Shown: in pieces, positions 12,883-23,578 of the stretch
Layout of the letters: the number at the start of each line of letters is the position of its first letter
Position numbering within the stretch: the first letter of the stretch is position 1
Assembly: GCF_022376445.1 (NCBI RefSeq)
Contig: NW_025955145.1
Location: 1 to 64,000, forward strand
Length of the DNA: 64,000 bases
Reading direction: 5' to 3'
Origin: Fomitopsis serialis
Taxonomy: Eukaryota > Basidiomycota > Agaricomycetes > Polyporales > Fomitopsidaceae
Notes under the pieces: model-generated
What the model saw: only the letters and a program-made list of their open reading frames with translations
Databases searched by the model: none
What the model was told of the DNA's origin: nothing
Program-made: the position numbers and the translations under genes

Positions 12883-13427
12883 TCAGAGATTGGCCTGCAG
12901 CCAAGGGTAGATCTGCAGCTTCTCCTTGTCCCACTGCACCGTCTGGGTCAGCACGGCATCACAAGGCGACGAGTGCGAGCGGGTGGGACGTACCACCCCG
13001 GTCTGGTAGTAGAGATCCGACTCGACCACCTTCCGCACAGTCTCGATGCTGTCCGCCTCGAAGACCATCATAGAGCCCACGAGCTTCTTCTCCGCGGTCG
13101 GAGACGCGATCGACTCGGGCGTCAGCAGCCCACCACCGAACTCTACAACCGGCCACCATCTACATTGAGCTCCACATCGTCGCGGACGGCCACACGGCAC
13201 GCACTGAGAACTCCATTCGCATACAGCGACTTCGCGTTCACGAGGTGCGACTCGCGCACGGCCATGCGGCGGCTGAACGCCTCAGGGTCGGTCAGGTCGG
13301 GCGCCCACACGGCGAACTTGTACAGCGTCGGGCCTGAGGTCGTGGACATCGCTGCGAATTGGGATGGGGGCCTGCGGGTGAGAGCGTTGAACACGGTGCG
13401 AGCTGGGAACACTCGAGCGGGATTCAT
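12883..13427 (-). CDS. YCII-domain protein, copy 1, possibly mitochondrial
   Basis: Three exons, 13427-13205, 13142-12994 and 12933-12883, give about 140 residues. The YCII (YciI-like) dimeric alpha/beta-barrel fold is suggested by YKFAVWAPDLTDPEAFSRR, RESHLVNAKSL, GGGLLTPES, KLVGSMMVFEADSIE and the ending YYQTGVWDKEKLQIYPW. The His of RESHL occupies the conserved pocket position. The first 26 residues are Arg-rich without acidic residues and look like a mitochondrial presequence; a second in-frame ATG (MSTTSGP) would give a cytosolic form. Both introns match those of the second copy at 19973-20467, and the middle exon is 149 nt in both. A TATA-like ctttataag (13475-13483, minus strand) lies about 50 nt upstream. 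The biochemical role of eukaryotic YCII proteins is not established. Confidence 0.88.
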
Positions 13428-13963
13428 TATAAGTAGACGGTCTCAGGTCAGGTCCAGGAATGGCGGGCCGGAAGCTTATAAAGATTGTTCAAGAGACTGA
13501 CACGGAGTCACGATGCATCTTGGCCCACGGATCGCTATCAGACAGTCGACGGTGAGTTGGTGACCCGGAAGAAAACAACATTGGTGAGCTCACAGGGCGG
13601 GAACTCGGAAGTTCCTGCTCATTCGAGGTACTTACCACGGATATCATCTGTGTGGCAGCTGAGGGCAGCTGGCTTCTAGTGCCAGAACCTTGCAAGTGAC
13701 TACCTGAATCGCAACGCAGGCCATACCGAATGCACTAGATTGCACACTAGACCATACTAGACCCAGATATATCGTACTGTACAAAGTAATGACAGCGACA
13801 GAGTACATGCCAGCGACAGAAGTTCATCACAGAGGGTTCAAAAGTAATGTCTGCAACAATTAGTAAAAGCAAGGAGTCTCACAGAGCATACAATAATGCG
13901 TGGAAGAAGTCCGATTGAATGCAAGGTTCATGAGAAAGGTTCAAGTGTTCAGTGTTCAGCAGT
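13428..13963. other. Spacer between YCII copy 1 and sedolisin 1
   Basis: About 540 bp. Apart from the TATA-like motif of the YCII gene, only short frames are seen. Confidence 0.4.
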
Positions 13964-16054
13964 TCATAGGCCTGCGGCCGACGCAAGCAAAGTGAAGTTC
14001 GGCGTGCCGAGCCCAGTAACCTGAAAGTCAATCCGCCGTCAGGTTCCGTCTATCCGCAGTAAGTAACTCGTCACTCACAGGATCCCATCCCTGGGCAGCG
14101 TAGAACCCGGTCGTGCCCCCACTGCACGCAAGGTTGTTCCCATCCACGATATCATTCAGTGCGCCCATCCCTGACGCGGTGCTATACAGCCACGGGTTCA
14201 GGAAGCCAAGCACGCTCTTGCCCGCGCCCAGCAGCTGATCATTCAGGAGCGCGATGATCGCCGCGAACGTCGGCGTCGAGCAGCTCGTCCCGCTCACGAT
14301 GAGCGTCGCCGAGCCGGACTTGATGTCGTACCGCGTGCCGTAAGCGGAAACGTCCGGGTACGCGCGCCCGGAGGCGTTGAAGAGCCCGCTCGAGTTCGAG
14401 CCGAGCGCGGAGAGGTAGGAGGCGACCGCGTCAGATTGGTAGGCGGGCTGGCCGAAGTAGTTGGAGAAGCCGCCGCCGGAGAAGCTTGCGGCTACTTCGG
14501 TGGGCTGGGAGGTGGTTGCGCCGATGGTGGTCACGCTGCGGGGAATTAGACTAGCGAGAAGAAAAGGATGGGACGCAAACGTACTAGGGGCAGCTGGCAG
14601 GGAAGACGGGTACGAATTCCGTGCAGTTGTCGGAAGCCTGGTTGCCAGAGACGCCTCCGTCGCCCGAAGCATAGAGGATGGAGACGCCTCGGGCACCCAG
14701 TTGAGCGTAGGCGTTGCAGATGGAACTGTGAGGCTGCTGAGCAAGGATCCGACAACCGTCAGGAGCCGACCTACTTCGCGAGGTTCTCAGAGAGGACATT
14801 CTCGTTGTCACCGTAGCTGGTGGACACGACTTGAGGCGGGTTGTCCATGGACAAGAGGTAATTTGCGGCATCGAGCAACGCGTCGTCAAATGACCCGCCG
14901 ACGGTCATGAAGAAAGCGGGCACGTTGGTGGCAAGGCCGACGGCGTATTCCACGTCAAGATTCTACACCAATATGTCTTCAGCTGAGCACTCGCATTCAG
15001 AGCAGTCGAAGTACTGACCGCCTCGGTTCCCGCGTTCTCTCTCCATTGCGGATCTGTACCATTGTTGACGCTGATCACCGTATAAGTCGTGGAGTTGCTA
15101 ACATCGGGTCGGTACGTCGTCAGGAAGCTCTGTAGGGTCGCATCAGCCTGATCGGTGTGCCGAAGACATCGCAGCACACCTGGAGATCCGCTTCTTCGGC
15201 ATAGATCCCATCGTAGCCTGTCACCGCGATCTGGTTCGAGGACTGGGTGGCCGGCGTGGTGGGGATGCCATACATCGCCTGCAGGCACTCTGGTATCATG
15301 TTTGGATTGCCAGAGCCGCATGGCGTGACTGCGCGAGCTTCTACTTCGCCAGTGTCCTCGCGTCTCGTCCAGGACTCCAAAATGGGTGAGTGGTTGATAA
15401 TCGAAGGAAACCTGTGGGTCAATGCGTTGATCTAGCAGGTGTCAGGCTGGAGGAGCGGGACACGCACGTGGTCGTCGGGTGAACGCAGCCGATATGGGCC
15501 TGCAAGTCCGTAGGGAGAGAGTATTGGAGCGTGCGGATGGTGTCTGCGCCGGTGCTGTCGTGCGTGAACAGCGAGTAGTCGGCAAGCAGGAGCGAGTTAG
15601 CCTGCGCGACGGAGACGTTGACTGCAAGCCAGTCTCCTGCTGGTGAGACTGCGGTGGCGTTCAGCCCATGCTCGTTGAGCCAGGCCGTGACTGCTTCCGT
15701 GCTCTCCGACGTCGGCGCAACAAAAGCTTCAACCTGGTACACGACAAGTTCGGGTTATGATACTCGCGCTTGTAGACGATCAAAGGCCTCACGTACCTCC
15801 TCTTTCGACAGATGCTGGCCGTACTTGTCACTCGATGGATCGCTCACATCGTTCAGCGCGTCATACAAACCTACGAGATTATTCTGCGCCAAACCGATGC
15901 GTAGACTCAGCGTATGGTCCGCATTTGCCGCACCATTGAGAGTGAACCCATTCGGTGCCTCATCGCGTCTTTCATGAACTTGCAAGGAACGTGTGGTGGA
16001 TTTGCCGAGAACGAGCGTAGAGAGCAAGAGAGCGACTGTGCAGGCGGCTACCAT
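13964..16054 (-). CDS. Secreted sedolisin-type tripeptidyl peptidase (S53), copy 1
   Basis: Eight exons: 16054-15797, 15733-15468, 15411-15180, 15129-15019, 14962-14775, 14725-14585, 14535-14079 and 14020-13964. They give about 569 residues. A signal peptide ([17 protein letters not shown]) precedes a pro-kumamolisin activation region running to about residue 180. The catalytic domain has Glu288 and Asp292 in EANLD, the oxyanion Asp374 in ASGDGG and Ser483 in SGTSCSTP. The calcium-binding end is DIVDGNN...[14 protein letters not shown]53 enzymes cleave N-terminal tripeptides at acid pH outside the cell. All introns are 49-63 nt. An upstream in-frame ATG at 16093 would precede the signal peptide and was not used. 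The gene is the mirror partner of 17221-19359, with all seven introns at matching positions and phases. Confidence 0.95.
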
Positions 16055-17220
16055 GGTGACCGACTGCTGCAAATCCGGACGAAATAACCACACACCGCGA
16101 CTCGAAGAGGACGTGGTGGTCGAAGCGGGAGAAGGGGAACAATGCGCAGGCGCACCACTTCATCTCTTCAACGTCCGGTGATCACCCTCGAAATCACCCG
16201 TCCCGGCGCCGACCACGCGTGCACTAGGTCCCTCGACGCAACCGGGCATCGTACAAGCGAAATTGACAGGAAGATTAACCCCACATCTTATGCTTGGCAA
16301 ATGAGCTCGTCCTCCGATAGTCAGTCTCTTGATACCGAGGCTGAAGTCAATCTACTGTGGGCGTTGGAGGCACTTGCGTTAATTGATTGTTCGGAGGGTA
16401 CAGGTAGATGCAGAGTCTGGACAGTATGTTAATAAGAGTATGGCTTGAGTATGGTTTGCCACAATGCGACTCGTCTTGATATTCAAATTCAAACCCAGCT
16501 ATAAGTACTTGCAGTCAGTAACTCGGCGGCTCCGCTCAGTGCACACAAGACGCTGGGCGCTACATACCGCGCTCCCGACCTCCTCCTCCTCCACGACCTC
16601 CTCCTCCTCCACACCGCCGGCCGCACTGGCAGACCGTGACGCGACACCCACCAGCGTACCCATCACTCTTGCGCATATATAGTATCTTTCTTGTTGTGCA
16701 CTGCTTTACGTGTTCTATTGATTGAAGCCTGGCTTGAGCCGAAGGAAAGACGTACGTCACCCTCGAATCAAACTGATATCTCGACCTGAGCTTTCAACTC
16801 ATGATGGTGTGAAGTTTGAGCAGTGTTGATCATGTACCAGCTTTGCTGTGCTTGCGTAGACAATGCGCACATTTGCGCCGTGCGTTTTTCAGACCGCGTT
16901 TGACGAGCCCAAACGAAGAACATATCCAGCGGCCCTGACGCGTCGACGATCTCAGCGGCGCGTGCAGGCCGTACGATCTGAGCGCCTTTCGTCTTCGAGA
17001 CCGCATGCATTATGTTGCGTGTGTAAAGGCGGTGTGTGATCGCCGAGACAGCAGGTGTTGTGCAGGAGAACTCGAATTGAGACAGCGATAACGGTCTCAC
17101 AAGGCGTTCGCGCATAGCCATCGTCGATCTCGAGCTCAGGCGGGAGGTACAAAAGCCTACCTGGGCCAGATACTTCGATTCCAGTCCAGGGCCTACTCTC
17201 CTGCGCCGACATTGTCAAGT
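16055..17220. promoter_or_regulatory. Bidirectional intergenic region between two divergent sedolisins
   Basis: About 1.17 kb separates the two start codons and must hold both promoters. It includes a CCT/CTC repeat (about 16579-16612) and AT-rich TATA-like patches (for example near 16673-16682). It is the centre of the mirror-image gene block. No complete gene is seen inside it. Confidence 0.5.
16579..16612. repeat. CCT/CTC trinucleotide repeat
   Basis: Two runs of CTC/CCT units separated by ACGA, giving a Gly/Arg-rich frame on the minus strand that I do not regard as coding. Confidence 0.8.
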
Positions 17221-19359
17221 ATGGTAAGCTTCCTCTGGGCAGTGGTGGCAGCCTCGGCTTTGGGCGTCGCGTGGGGCAACCCTTTGGCTCGCCGGACCTT
17301 GCAGCTACACGAGGCTCGTGCAGCGGCTCCGAGTGGTTATACGCTCATTTCTTCTGCATCCCCGGACACGGTACTCAATCTTCGGGTCGCACTGGTGCAG
17401 AGCAATATCGACGGACTGCTTGACACACTCTACGACGTCAGTGATCCCGAAAGTCCGAACTACGGCGAATACCTAACTAAAGAAGAGGTATGTTTGTCCC
17501 CATTCGTTTCGCTCTCGAGTATACCCTGAACTCTGTGCCAGGTCGAAGCCTATGTCAAGCCGACGCAGGATAGCGTCGAGGCTGTTAACGCATGGCTTGG
17601 GGACAACAACCTCACGGCAACGCCCGTATCACCTTCGGGCGACTGGGTCGAGGTCAACATTCCTGTCAGCAAAGCAAATGAGCTCCTGGACGCGGACTTC
17701 TCTATCTTCAGACACGAAGCTACAGGCATGCAGACAATCCGGGCTTTGCAATACTCGATCCCTGTGGACCTGGCCGAGCATGTGGACCTCATTCATCCCA
17801 TCATCAGGTTAGTAAAGTATCTTAGTACGTCCACACGCACTGACATGCATGGAGCCTAGCTTCCCGGTGCAAATCGTGAACAACACTGCACCCGCGTTTG
17901 TTGCGGCCGCAAGCCCTCACAGCACGATCGTTGCCCGTGATGCGAATGTCAGCGTTATTTGTGGACCTTACACCCAGCCGAATATCACAGTAGCATGCCT
18001 CCAGTACCTGTATGGCATTCCGACCACTCCCGCGACGAACCCCGATAACGGCATCGTGGTCGCCGGATATGTAGAGCAATACGCGAACGCGAACGATCTG
18101 AAGGTCTGTTGTCATCAGTGCCGAGGGAACATGATCCATGCTAACTTGCTGCGCTCAGATATTCCTGGAGAAGTACAGGCCAGATATAAACCCTTCAACG
18201 ACCTTCGCGACAGAGACGATTGACGGAGGCAGTAATCTGCAGAATGTTACCGCTGGATCTGAAGGGGTAAGGGCATCGATGTTCTCGGAAGGGAGCCAAT
18301 CTAACGAAGGAGCAGAATCTCGATATACAGTATACCGTCGGCCTTGCCACGGGCGTCCCAGTGACTTACCTCCTGGCCGGAAACGACACACATGACGGGT
18401 TGTCCGGCTTCCTCGACACGGTGAACTATCTCCTCAATCAGACATCACCACCCCCGGTGATGACGACGAGCTACTCATCCAACGAGGATGTGATCTCGGA
18501 GAAACTGGCATAGTGCGCATATCTTCGTCATGAGAGAATCTTGGCAACACTGACTCAACCGCTCGCGCCCTCGCGCAGTAACCTTTGCAACGTCTATGCG
18601 CAACTCGGCGCGAGGGGTGTCTCAATCTTATTCTCTTCCGGCGACGGTGGCGTCTCAGGTACAGGCTACCAAGATTGCACGACCTTCGTGCCTACGTTCC
18701 CCAACACGTGCCCATAGTAAGTCGAAGCCCTTGTCGCCCACACCACAAGAATCTGACATACCATCCTTGTTGCGTAGCGTGACTTCGGTTGGTGCCACGG
18801 GTGCGGACATCAACTGGGCAGACCAGCAAGGCGTGCCCTTCTCGGGCGGCGGCTTTTCCAACTACTTCCCCATGCCGACCTACCAGTCTTCTGCGGTCTC
18901 GGCTTACCTCAAGCAGCTCGGCAGCAATGACACAGGGCTGTACAACGCGTCCGGTCGCGGCTTCCCGGACATCAGCGGCTTCGGCGTGCTGTTCGCCACC
19001 GTGGTCGATGGCCACTATAACCCGGCGACGGGCACAAGCTGCTCGACGCCGATGTGGGCGAGCGTTATCGCGCTGCTGAACGACGAGCTGCTCAATGCAG
19101 GCAAGCCCGTGTTGGGCTTCTTGAACCCGTGGTTGTACTCGAAGGCGGCGGGTGCGGTGACGGATATTGTGAACGGGAATAACAAGCAGTGCCTGGAGTC
19201 CGACGGCTCCGTGGCTGGCTTCGTGGCGACGACCGGGTGGGACCCTGTAAGTGCATTCCAGCTACCGAAGGAAACGAGGGGACTGATTGCGCCACCGTGC
19301 AGGTCACCGGTCTGGGGACGCCTCTCTACGACAAATTGAGAGCGGCAGCAGGGCTCTGA
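17221..19359 (+). CDS. Secreted sedolisin-type tripeptidyl peptidase (S53), copy 2
   Basis: Eight exons: 17221-17487, 17542-17807, 17860-18103, 18159-18266, 18316-18512, 18579-18716, 18778-19246 and 19303-19359, giving about 581 residues. The start is the ATG at 17221 (MVSFLWAVVAASALGVAWG), a signal peptide. The activation domain (TLQLHEARAAAPSGY...) is followed by the catalytic domain with Glu294 and Asp298 in EGNLD, an SSGDGG oxyanion Asp, and Ser494 in GTSCSTP, ending GWDPVTGLGTPLYDK. Exon lengths nearly match copy 1 (266, 57 and near-equal others), showing common descent by duplication. The protein is an acid tripeptidyl/endo-peptidase for extracellular nitrogen acquisition by family inference. 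It is divergent from copy 1. Confidence 0.95.
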
Positions 19360-19900
19360 TCATTGCCAATAATTTGCGGCATATGCCTTCGAGGCGTGAA
19401 CTAACAATAGACAGGGACACTCGGGGACTCTGCACGGACATGACGCGGACTGGTATTGTATGCATTGAATAACGATCCTCATGCTTTGATGTTCTGACCA
19501 TCTCTCACTCACGACATTCGAGGCTGTCAATCTCCGTCAAGCTCAGCGTGGTCGACCGAATCTAGCAGTGCTCGTGCAGTTATCGTCAGTCCACACTTCC
19601 ACGCTCGAGTACTTGTCTGCTGAGCTTCGGGACAATGTTCGGGTCTGCCAGGAATGTCAAATGGGCTACCGAGACATGCCAGAAGCATCAGCTCACATAC
19701 AACGTGCTGCCCAGGTAACGTTGCGAGAACGGCGCTACCAAGCATTTGCAGTATTTCGACTGCGTACCAGACTCGACAAGCCTCGCTTCTCTTACGGTCA
19801 GTTATGTTTGCGTACATATCAGGCAGGCCACCTGTCCGAGTGCCTGCCTCCTGCTCGGATCCATGTGTAATGCGCGGGCGGTTCGCTCATGCGCGCAATG
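19360..19900. other. Spacer between sedolisin 2 and YCII copy 2
   Basis: About 540 bp with short frames only, comparable in length to the matching spacer on the other side of the mirror block (13428-13963). Confidence 0.4.
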
Positions 19901-19907
19901 TATATAA
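19901..19907 (+). promoter_or_regulatory. TATA box of YCII copy 2
   Basis: TATATAA, 72 nt before the ATG at 19973. Confidence 0.6.
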
Positions 19908-19972
19908 GGTGCTAGAGAGCAGAGCTAATCCGCATCCAGAGCCTCCGAGTCAGTACTCAGTCCTTAGCCAAC

Positions 19973-20467
19973 ATGTCTCAAATCAACCTGCAGATGTCGT
20001 ACTGTGCCTGGGCTCCGGACAGCAAAGCCGGCGACGCCGTGGAGAAGCGTAAGGCCCTCGACAGCGAGCACAACGAGTGGTTCCAGGCCCGCCGCGCGGA
20101 TGGCTCCGTCAGTAAGTCGACCGCTCGCTCTGTTATCGCCACCTGTCACGTCCAGCCACATCGCTCTTGTCTGATGACCTTGTTCGTTGACAAACTGTGG
20201 ACTTCATGTAGAGTTCGGTGGTGCGATCTTGGCCAAGGACGAGAAGTTGCCGCTCACAGGTGTTCCCGACATTGGTGGGACCTTGCTGATCTTCAAGGCA
20301 GACAGCTTGGAGGATGCGCGCAAGCTCATTGAGCAGGAGCCGTACTACAAGGCCGGCGTGGTAAGTTGTTACTTCGTCGAATGATTGCGTTGCTGAACTC
20401 AGGCTGCTTGGAACCCTAGTGGGACACGAGCGACATCAAGATCGCGCCTATCCTTTCCAGAGCTTAG
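19973..20467 (+). CDS. YCII-domain protein, copy 2
   Basis: Three exons, 19973-20111, 20212-20360 and 20420-20467, give about 111 residues. Landmarks are YCAWAPDSKAG, EHNEWFQARR, KFGGAILAKDE, GGTLLIFKADSLEDARK and YYKAGVWDTSDIKIAPI. Intron positions and phases equal those of the copy at 12883-13427, and the middle exon is 149 nt in both, so the genes are paralogues. This copy lacks the Arg-rich presequence and is probably cytosolic. It sits downstream of sedolisin copy 2 in the same orientation, exactly mirroring the other side. The reaction, if any, is unknown. Confidence 0.88.
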
Positions 20468-20977
20468 GTCAGAGTAATGCGAGTGCGATGAGCCTCGATA
20501 TGTCAAGCGACACGTATCAATTGGATATGGATTATGCACATGCTATGAGGTGACTTGAAGTTGAGCCACAGTTCGCCGCTTCGCTGAATCTTTGAGCCTG
20601 AGTTCGCGTCACAGTCATGTCTGCTGTAAGATGTCTGAAGTATACATGAGTACCACGTTGCCCCGGCCCATCTCAGAAATGCGTATGTCTCCAAGAGCCT
20701 TGTGCCAGCGGTTTTGTTTACCTGGAAGGATGATCAGAGCGGTTTGCAGGCCGTAGTATGTCTATACAGTATGCTCTCCAAGCGAAATTAGTGTTTTATG
20801 CACAGCATATCGGTAGTAGTTCCCCGTAGGCAGCGTCTGAGTACGTAGACACGGGCCGCCACGGCGCTTCAAGCTTCAGCGCTGAGGGAAGTACCGTCAA
20901 CTCATCATGTAACGGGAACACGGACTAGTACGAACTTGTATCGTAGTACAGTGGTAAGGCTCGCTATACCCCAACAC
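20468..20977. other. Intergenic region between convergent genes
   Basis: 510 bp between the YCII copy 2 stop and the stop of the coiled-coil gene. Nothing recognised. Confidence 0.4.
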
Positions 20978-22565
20978 CTATCCAGATATCTTGGCTTCCT
21001 TCTTGGGCGGTTGCGAGTCGTCTGAACTCTCAACCACAGCTACAGGACGTTTGCGCCGTTTGAGGAGAGACGACAGCGGCGTGCCGTCGGTGTCGGATTT
21101 CAGTGACGCGTCATCAGAAGGTGATCTGCTCGAGTGCAGCTCTTCATTGAGGCGATGGTTGAATCCGATACACTGGAGACCAATGACTTCCGCTCTCAAG
21201 ATGCCCATTTGATACATTTCGGGCACAGTCTTTACCACCGCATCAGACGACGGCGCTTTGTGTGCGGTTTGCCGCGCCAGCACCGATTCCAGGTCGAAGG
21301 TGGCCACTGACTTGGTAGGTCGCTGTTGACATCATGAGAATGTTACAAGTCAGTAAGTATGCATCAATGTCGATGCCTTGCTTGGATCTGCGTGCACATA
21401 ATCGTCTGATGCATACAATGACCAATAGGGATTTGCAACTGACCGACATCTCAATAGGCTCAAGGGTTGCGAGATCAACTGCTACAGCAGGAGCAGGCAG
21501 TGCGCGCAAACTATCTACGAATACCCTAAACTATGCATAGGCAGTATGTCAGTCGTTGTCATCTACATTCAGAGCGTGCGATGCGATACCTTCACTGAGC
21601 TATGATGTTCAAGTTTGTCGGCTGGACTTTGGGTCGAGTGATTCGCGGTCGACAGTCTTGATACTTCCTATGATATGATCAGCATGTGATGAACAGACGG
21701 TGGAAATTGACAGAATACTACCTTCTTCGCAGCATCTAGCTCGGCTTTTACGCTGGTGAGCTGCTGTCGACATTTGGTCTCGGCTTCGGCACGCTCTGCA
21801 ACTGCACGGCTACAGGTCTCCTCCTTGTTCACGAGATCCTCTCGGTATGTGGACTTGCTCTGTGCAAATTCATCGGCGAGAGTCTTGACCTGCGCACCAA
21901 CGATTAGACCGAATGCTGAGCCGCACATGTGACGTTAGTACCTTTGCTTCCGTCTCCGAGGTGACACGTTCCTCACGTTACCACTTAGCATTCACAACAA
22001 GCGACATATATAGACCGCAAACTTACTGCTTCTTCACGGCGCGCTCGTTCCCTCGCGAGCAGATCTGATACTTGCTGTAACTACGACGTTCAGCAGCACG
22101 GGGACAAGTGTTAGCCCCAAAAACATACATCATTTTTGAGTGATTCAGTGGATTCTGTCTGTTTGTGAATAATTAAGTTTTCATGCTCAGCGATGTAGAG
22201 CAACTGGAGACGCACCTCGTCTTTGTTCGGTGGTACTTCAACAGGAGCACCAGCATTTGCTCGCAATTCTTTCAGTTCCTATCCATATACAAAGACAGTC
22301 AGATTGATAGGTCTCCAGCCCAGTATGAAGTAACACACAGCATTAGAAGCCTCGAGCTTCTTCTCGGTTTGTGTCAACGCAACTCCCAGCTCTTTCCTTT
22401 CCTGAGCATCACCATTGAGTCAATACCGCGACGCCAAGGCAACCGAGCTTAACTCACTTTCTCTGATGTACTCAACTGCGACTCCACACTCAAGAGTTTT
22501 TGTTCCAGGAACTCGTAGAACTCCGTCTGTAGTCGGGGTCTCAGTGCGGTTGGGTTGAAGGACAT
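20978..22565 (-). CDS. Coiled-coil protein, unknown function
   Basis: Nine exons fit in phase: 22565-22458, 22401-22339, 22278-22216, 22080-22027, 21971-21942, 21889-21722, 21667-21590, 21530-21444 and 21322-20978, giving about 331 residues. The start ATG leads into FYEFLEQKLLSVESQLSTSEK. Long heptad-like segments rich in Glu/Lys/Leu follow (QTEKKLEASNA, QQVSDLLARERARREEA, VAERAEAETKCRQQL). The last ~110 residues are non-coiled, with a Ser/Asp-rich part and a basic end (LLKRRKRP, PPKKEAK) that could be a nuclear signal. All internal exons are phase 0. The acceptor of exon 4 is ambiguous by 6 nt. I do not recognise a family; a nuclear or cytoskeletal scaffold is possible but is inference. Confidence 0.7.
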
Positions 22566-22859
22566 GACGACGATGGCAAGCTTCTGAAGCTGTGGCAAGT
22601 TGAAGGGCACAGAAGCGGAGCTCTACGATTGCGGAATGTTCACGACCTGTTTGGAGGTGGCTAGCAGCGAGTATGTCGACCCTAGACACATGTACGTACA
22701 CACATATCAGCAGTACTCGCCAAGTCCGACTCGTCGTGGCTTCAACATTATTGCCGTATATGGTATAAGCTAGTATGCACGGGAAGTCACGTGGACTCCT
22801 ACGTCGTTTCCCGAGTCCGTCTTGAAGCTTGAAGCTTGACTCTTGAGTCCGTCGACTCC

Positions 22860-23052
22860 GAGTCCCCTCCTCCCCGCCTTCTGCCTCTGCCAGCACGCTC
22901 AACTTTCGACGTCCCGGAAAATAAGTCAGATTTGGGGAGGATGGCGATGCCGTAGGTGCTGCGGAGAGAGACGCCGGGTTTTATGAGAAGGCTGTTGAGG
23001 CGGTGGCGAGGGAACTGAGGGTACGTACGGTCCACTGCATGGCAACTGAGCG
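22860..23052 (+). pseudogene. Possible decayed coding remnant
   Basis: Two coding-like segments in different frames lie end to end: one reading STFDVPENKSDLG, then, one base out of frame, EDGDAVGAAERDAG and FYEKAVEAVARELR, ending at a GTACGT donor-like site. No start or later exon is convincing. It may be a frameshifted remnant or chance. Confidence 0.2.
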
Positions 23053-23578
23053 GCATAACTGATCAACAAAGATAGGATTTGCGCGGTGCAAGGCGGTGTA
23101 CTGTGTATATGCTCCGTGACTGTATCTGCAGGTTATAGAGGAAGCCTTGTTCCCATGAGTTGCCCGTCGTTGACAGGGTTCCGTCATACCTGGCTTCTCT
23201 ATACAAAAGACGCAAACAGGCACCGGGGGCGGTGTATCTGGTGGTAAGATTCAGAGCCTTCTGCGGTCTCAGGTCGGTACGTATGGAACCCATTCATAAG
23301 TGTTATCGTGGAACGCTGCGAGGCTGTGGGCTCGCAGCTGCGCCCCTTCGTTTTCTCCGTATGCCGCGCCACGGTGTCCTTCACGTTAAGTACGGAAATT
23401 GGGAGCCCCTCAAGCGACTTTCTAGCTGGTAGGAAGACCGTGAGCAAGCCCGCGGACCTCCCATTCAAGATTGGCTTTCCTCGCGGCAGCGAACACTGGC
23501 AGGTTTGTTCGTTTCTTGCATATGCTAGCAGTAACGACGAGACCAACATCTACTTAGAGACATTATCACCAGTGGGTC

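Noticed and set aside
16560..16760. Gly/Arg-rich frame between the sedolisins
   Set aside because: Product of the CCT/CTC repeat; no start context or flanking coding signal.
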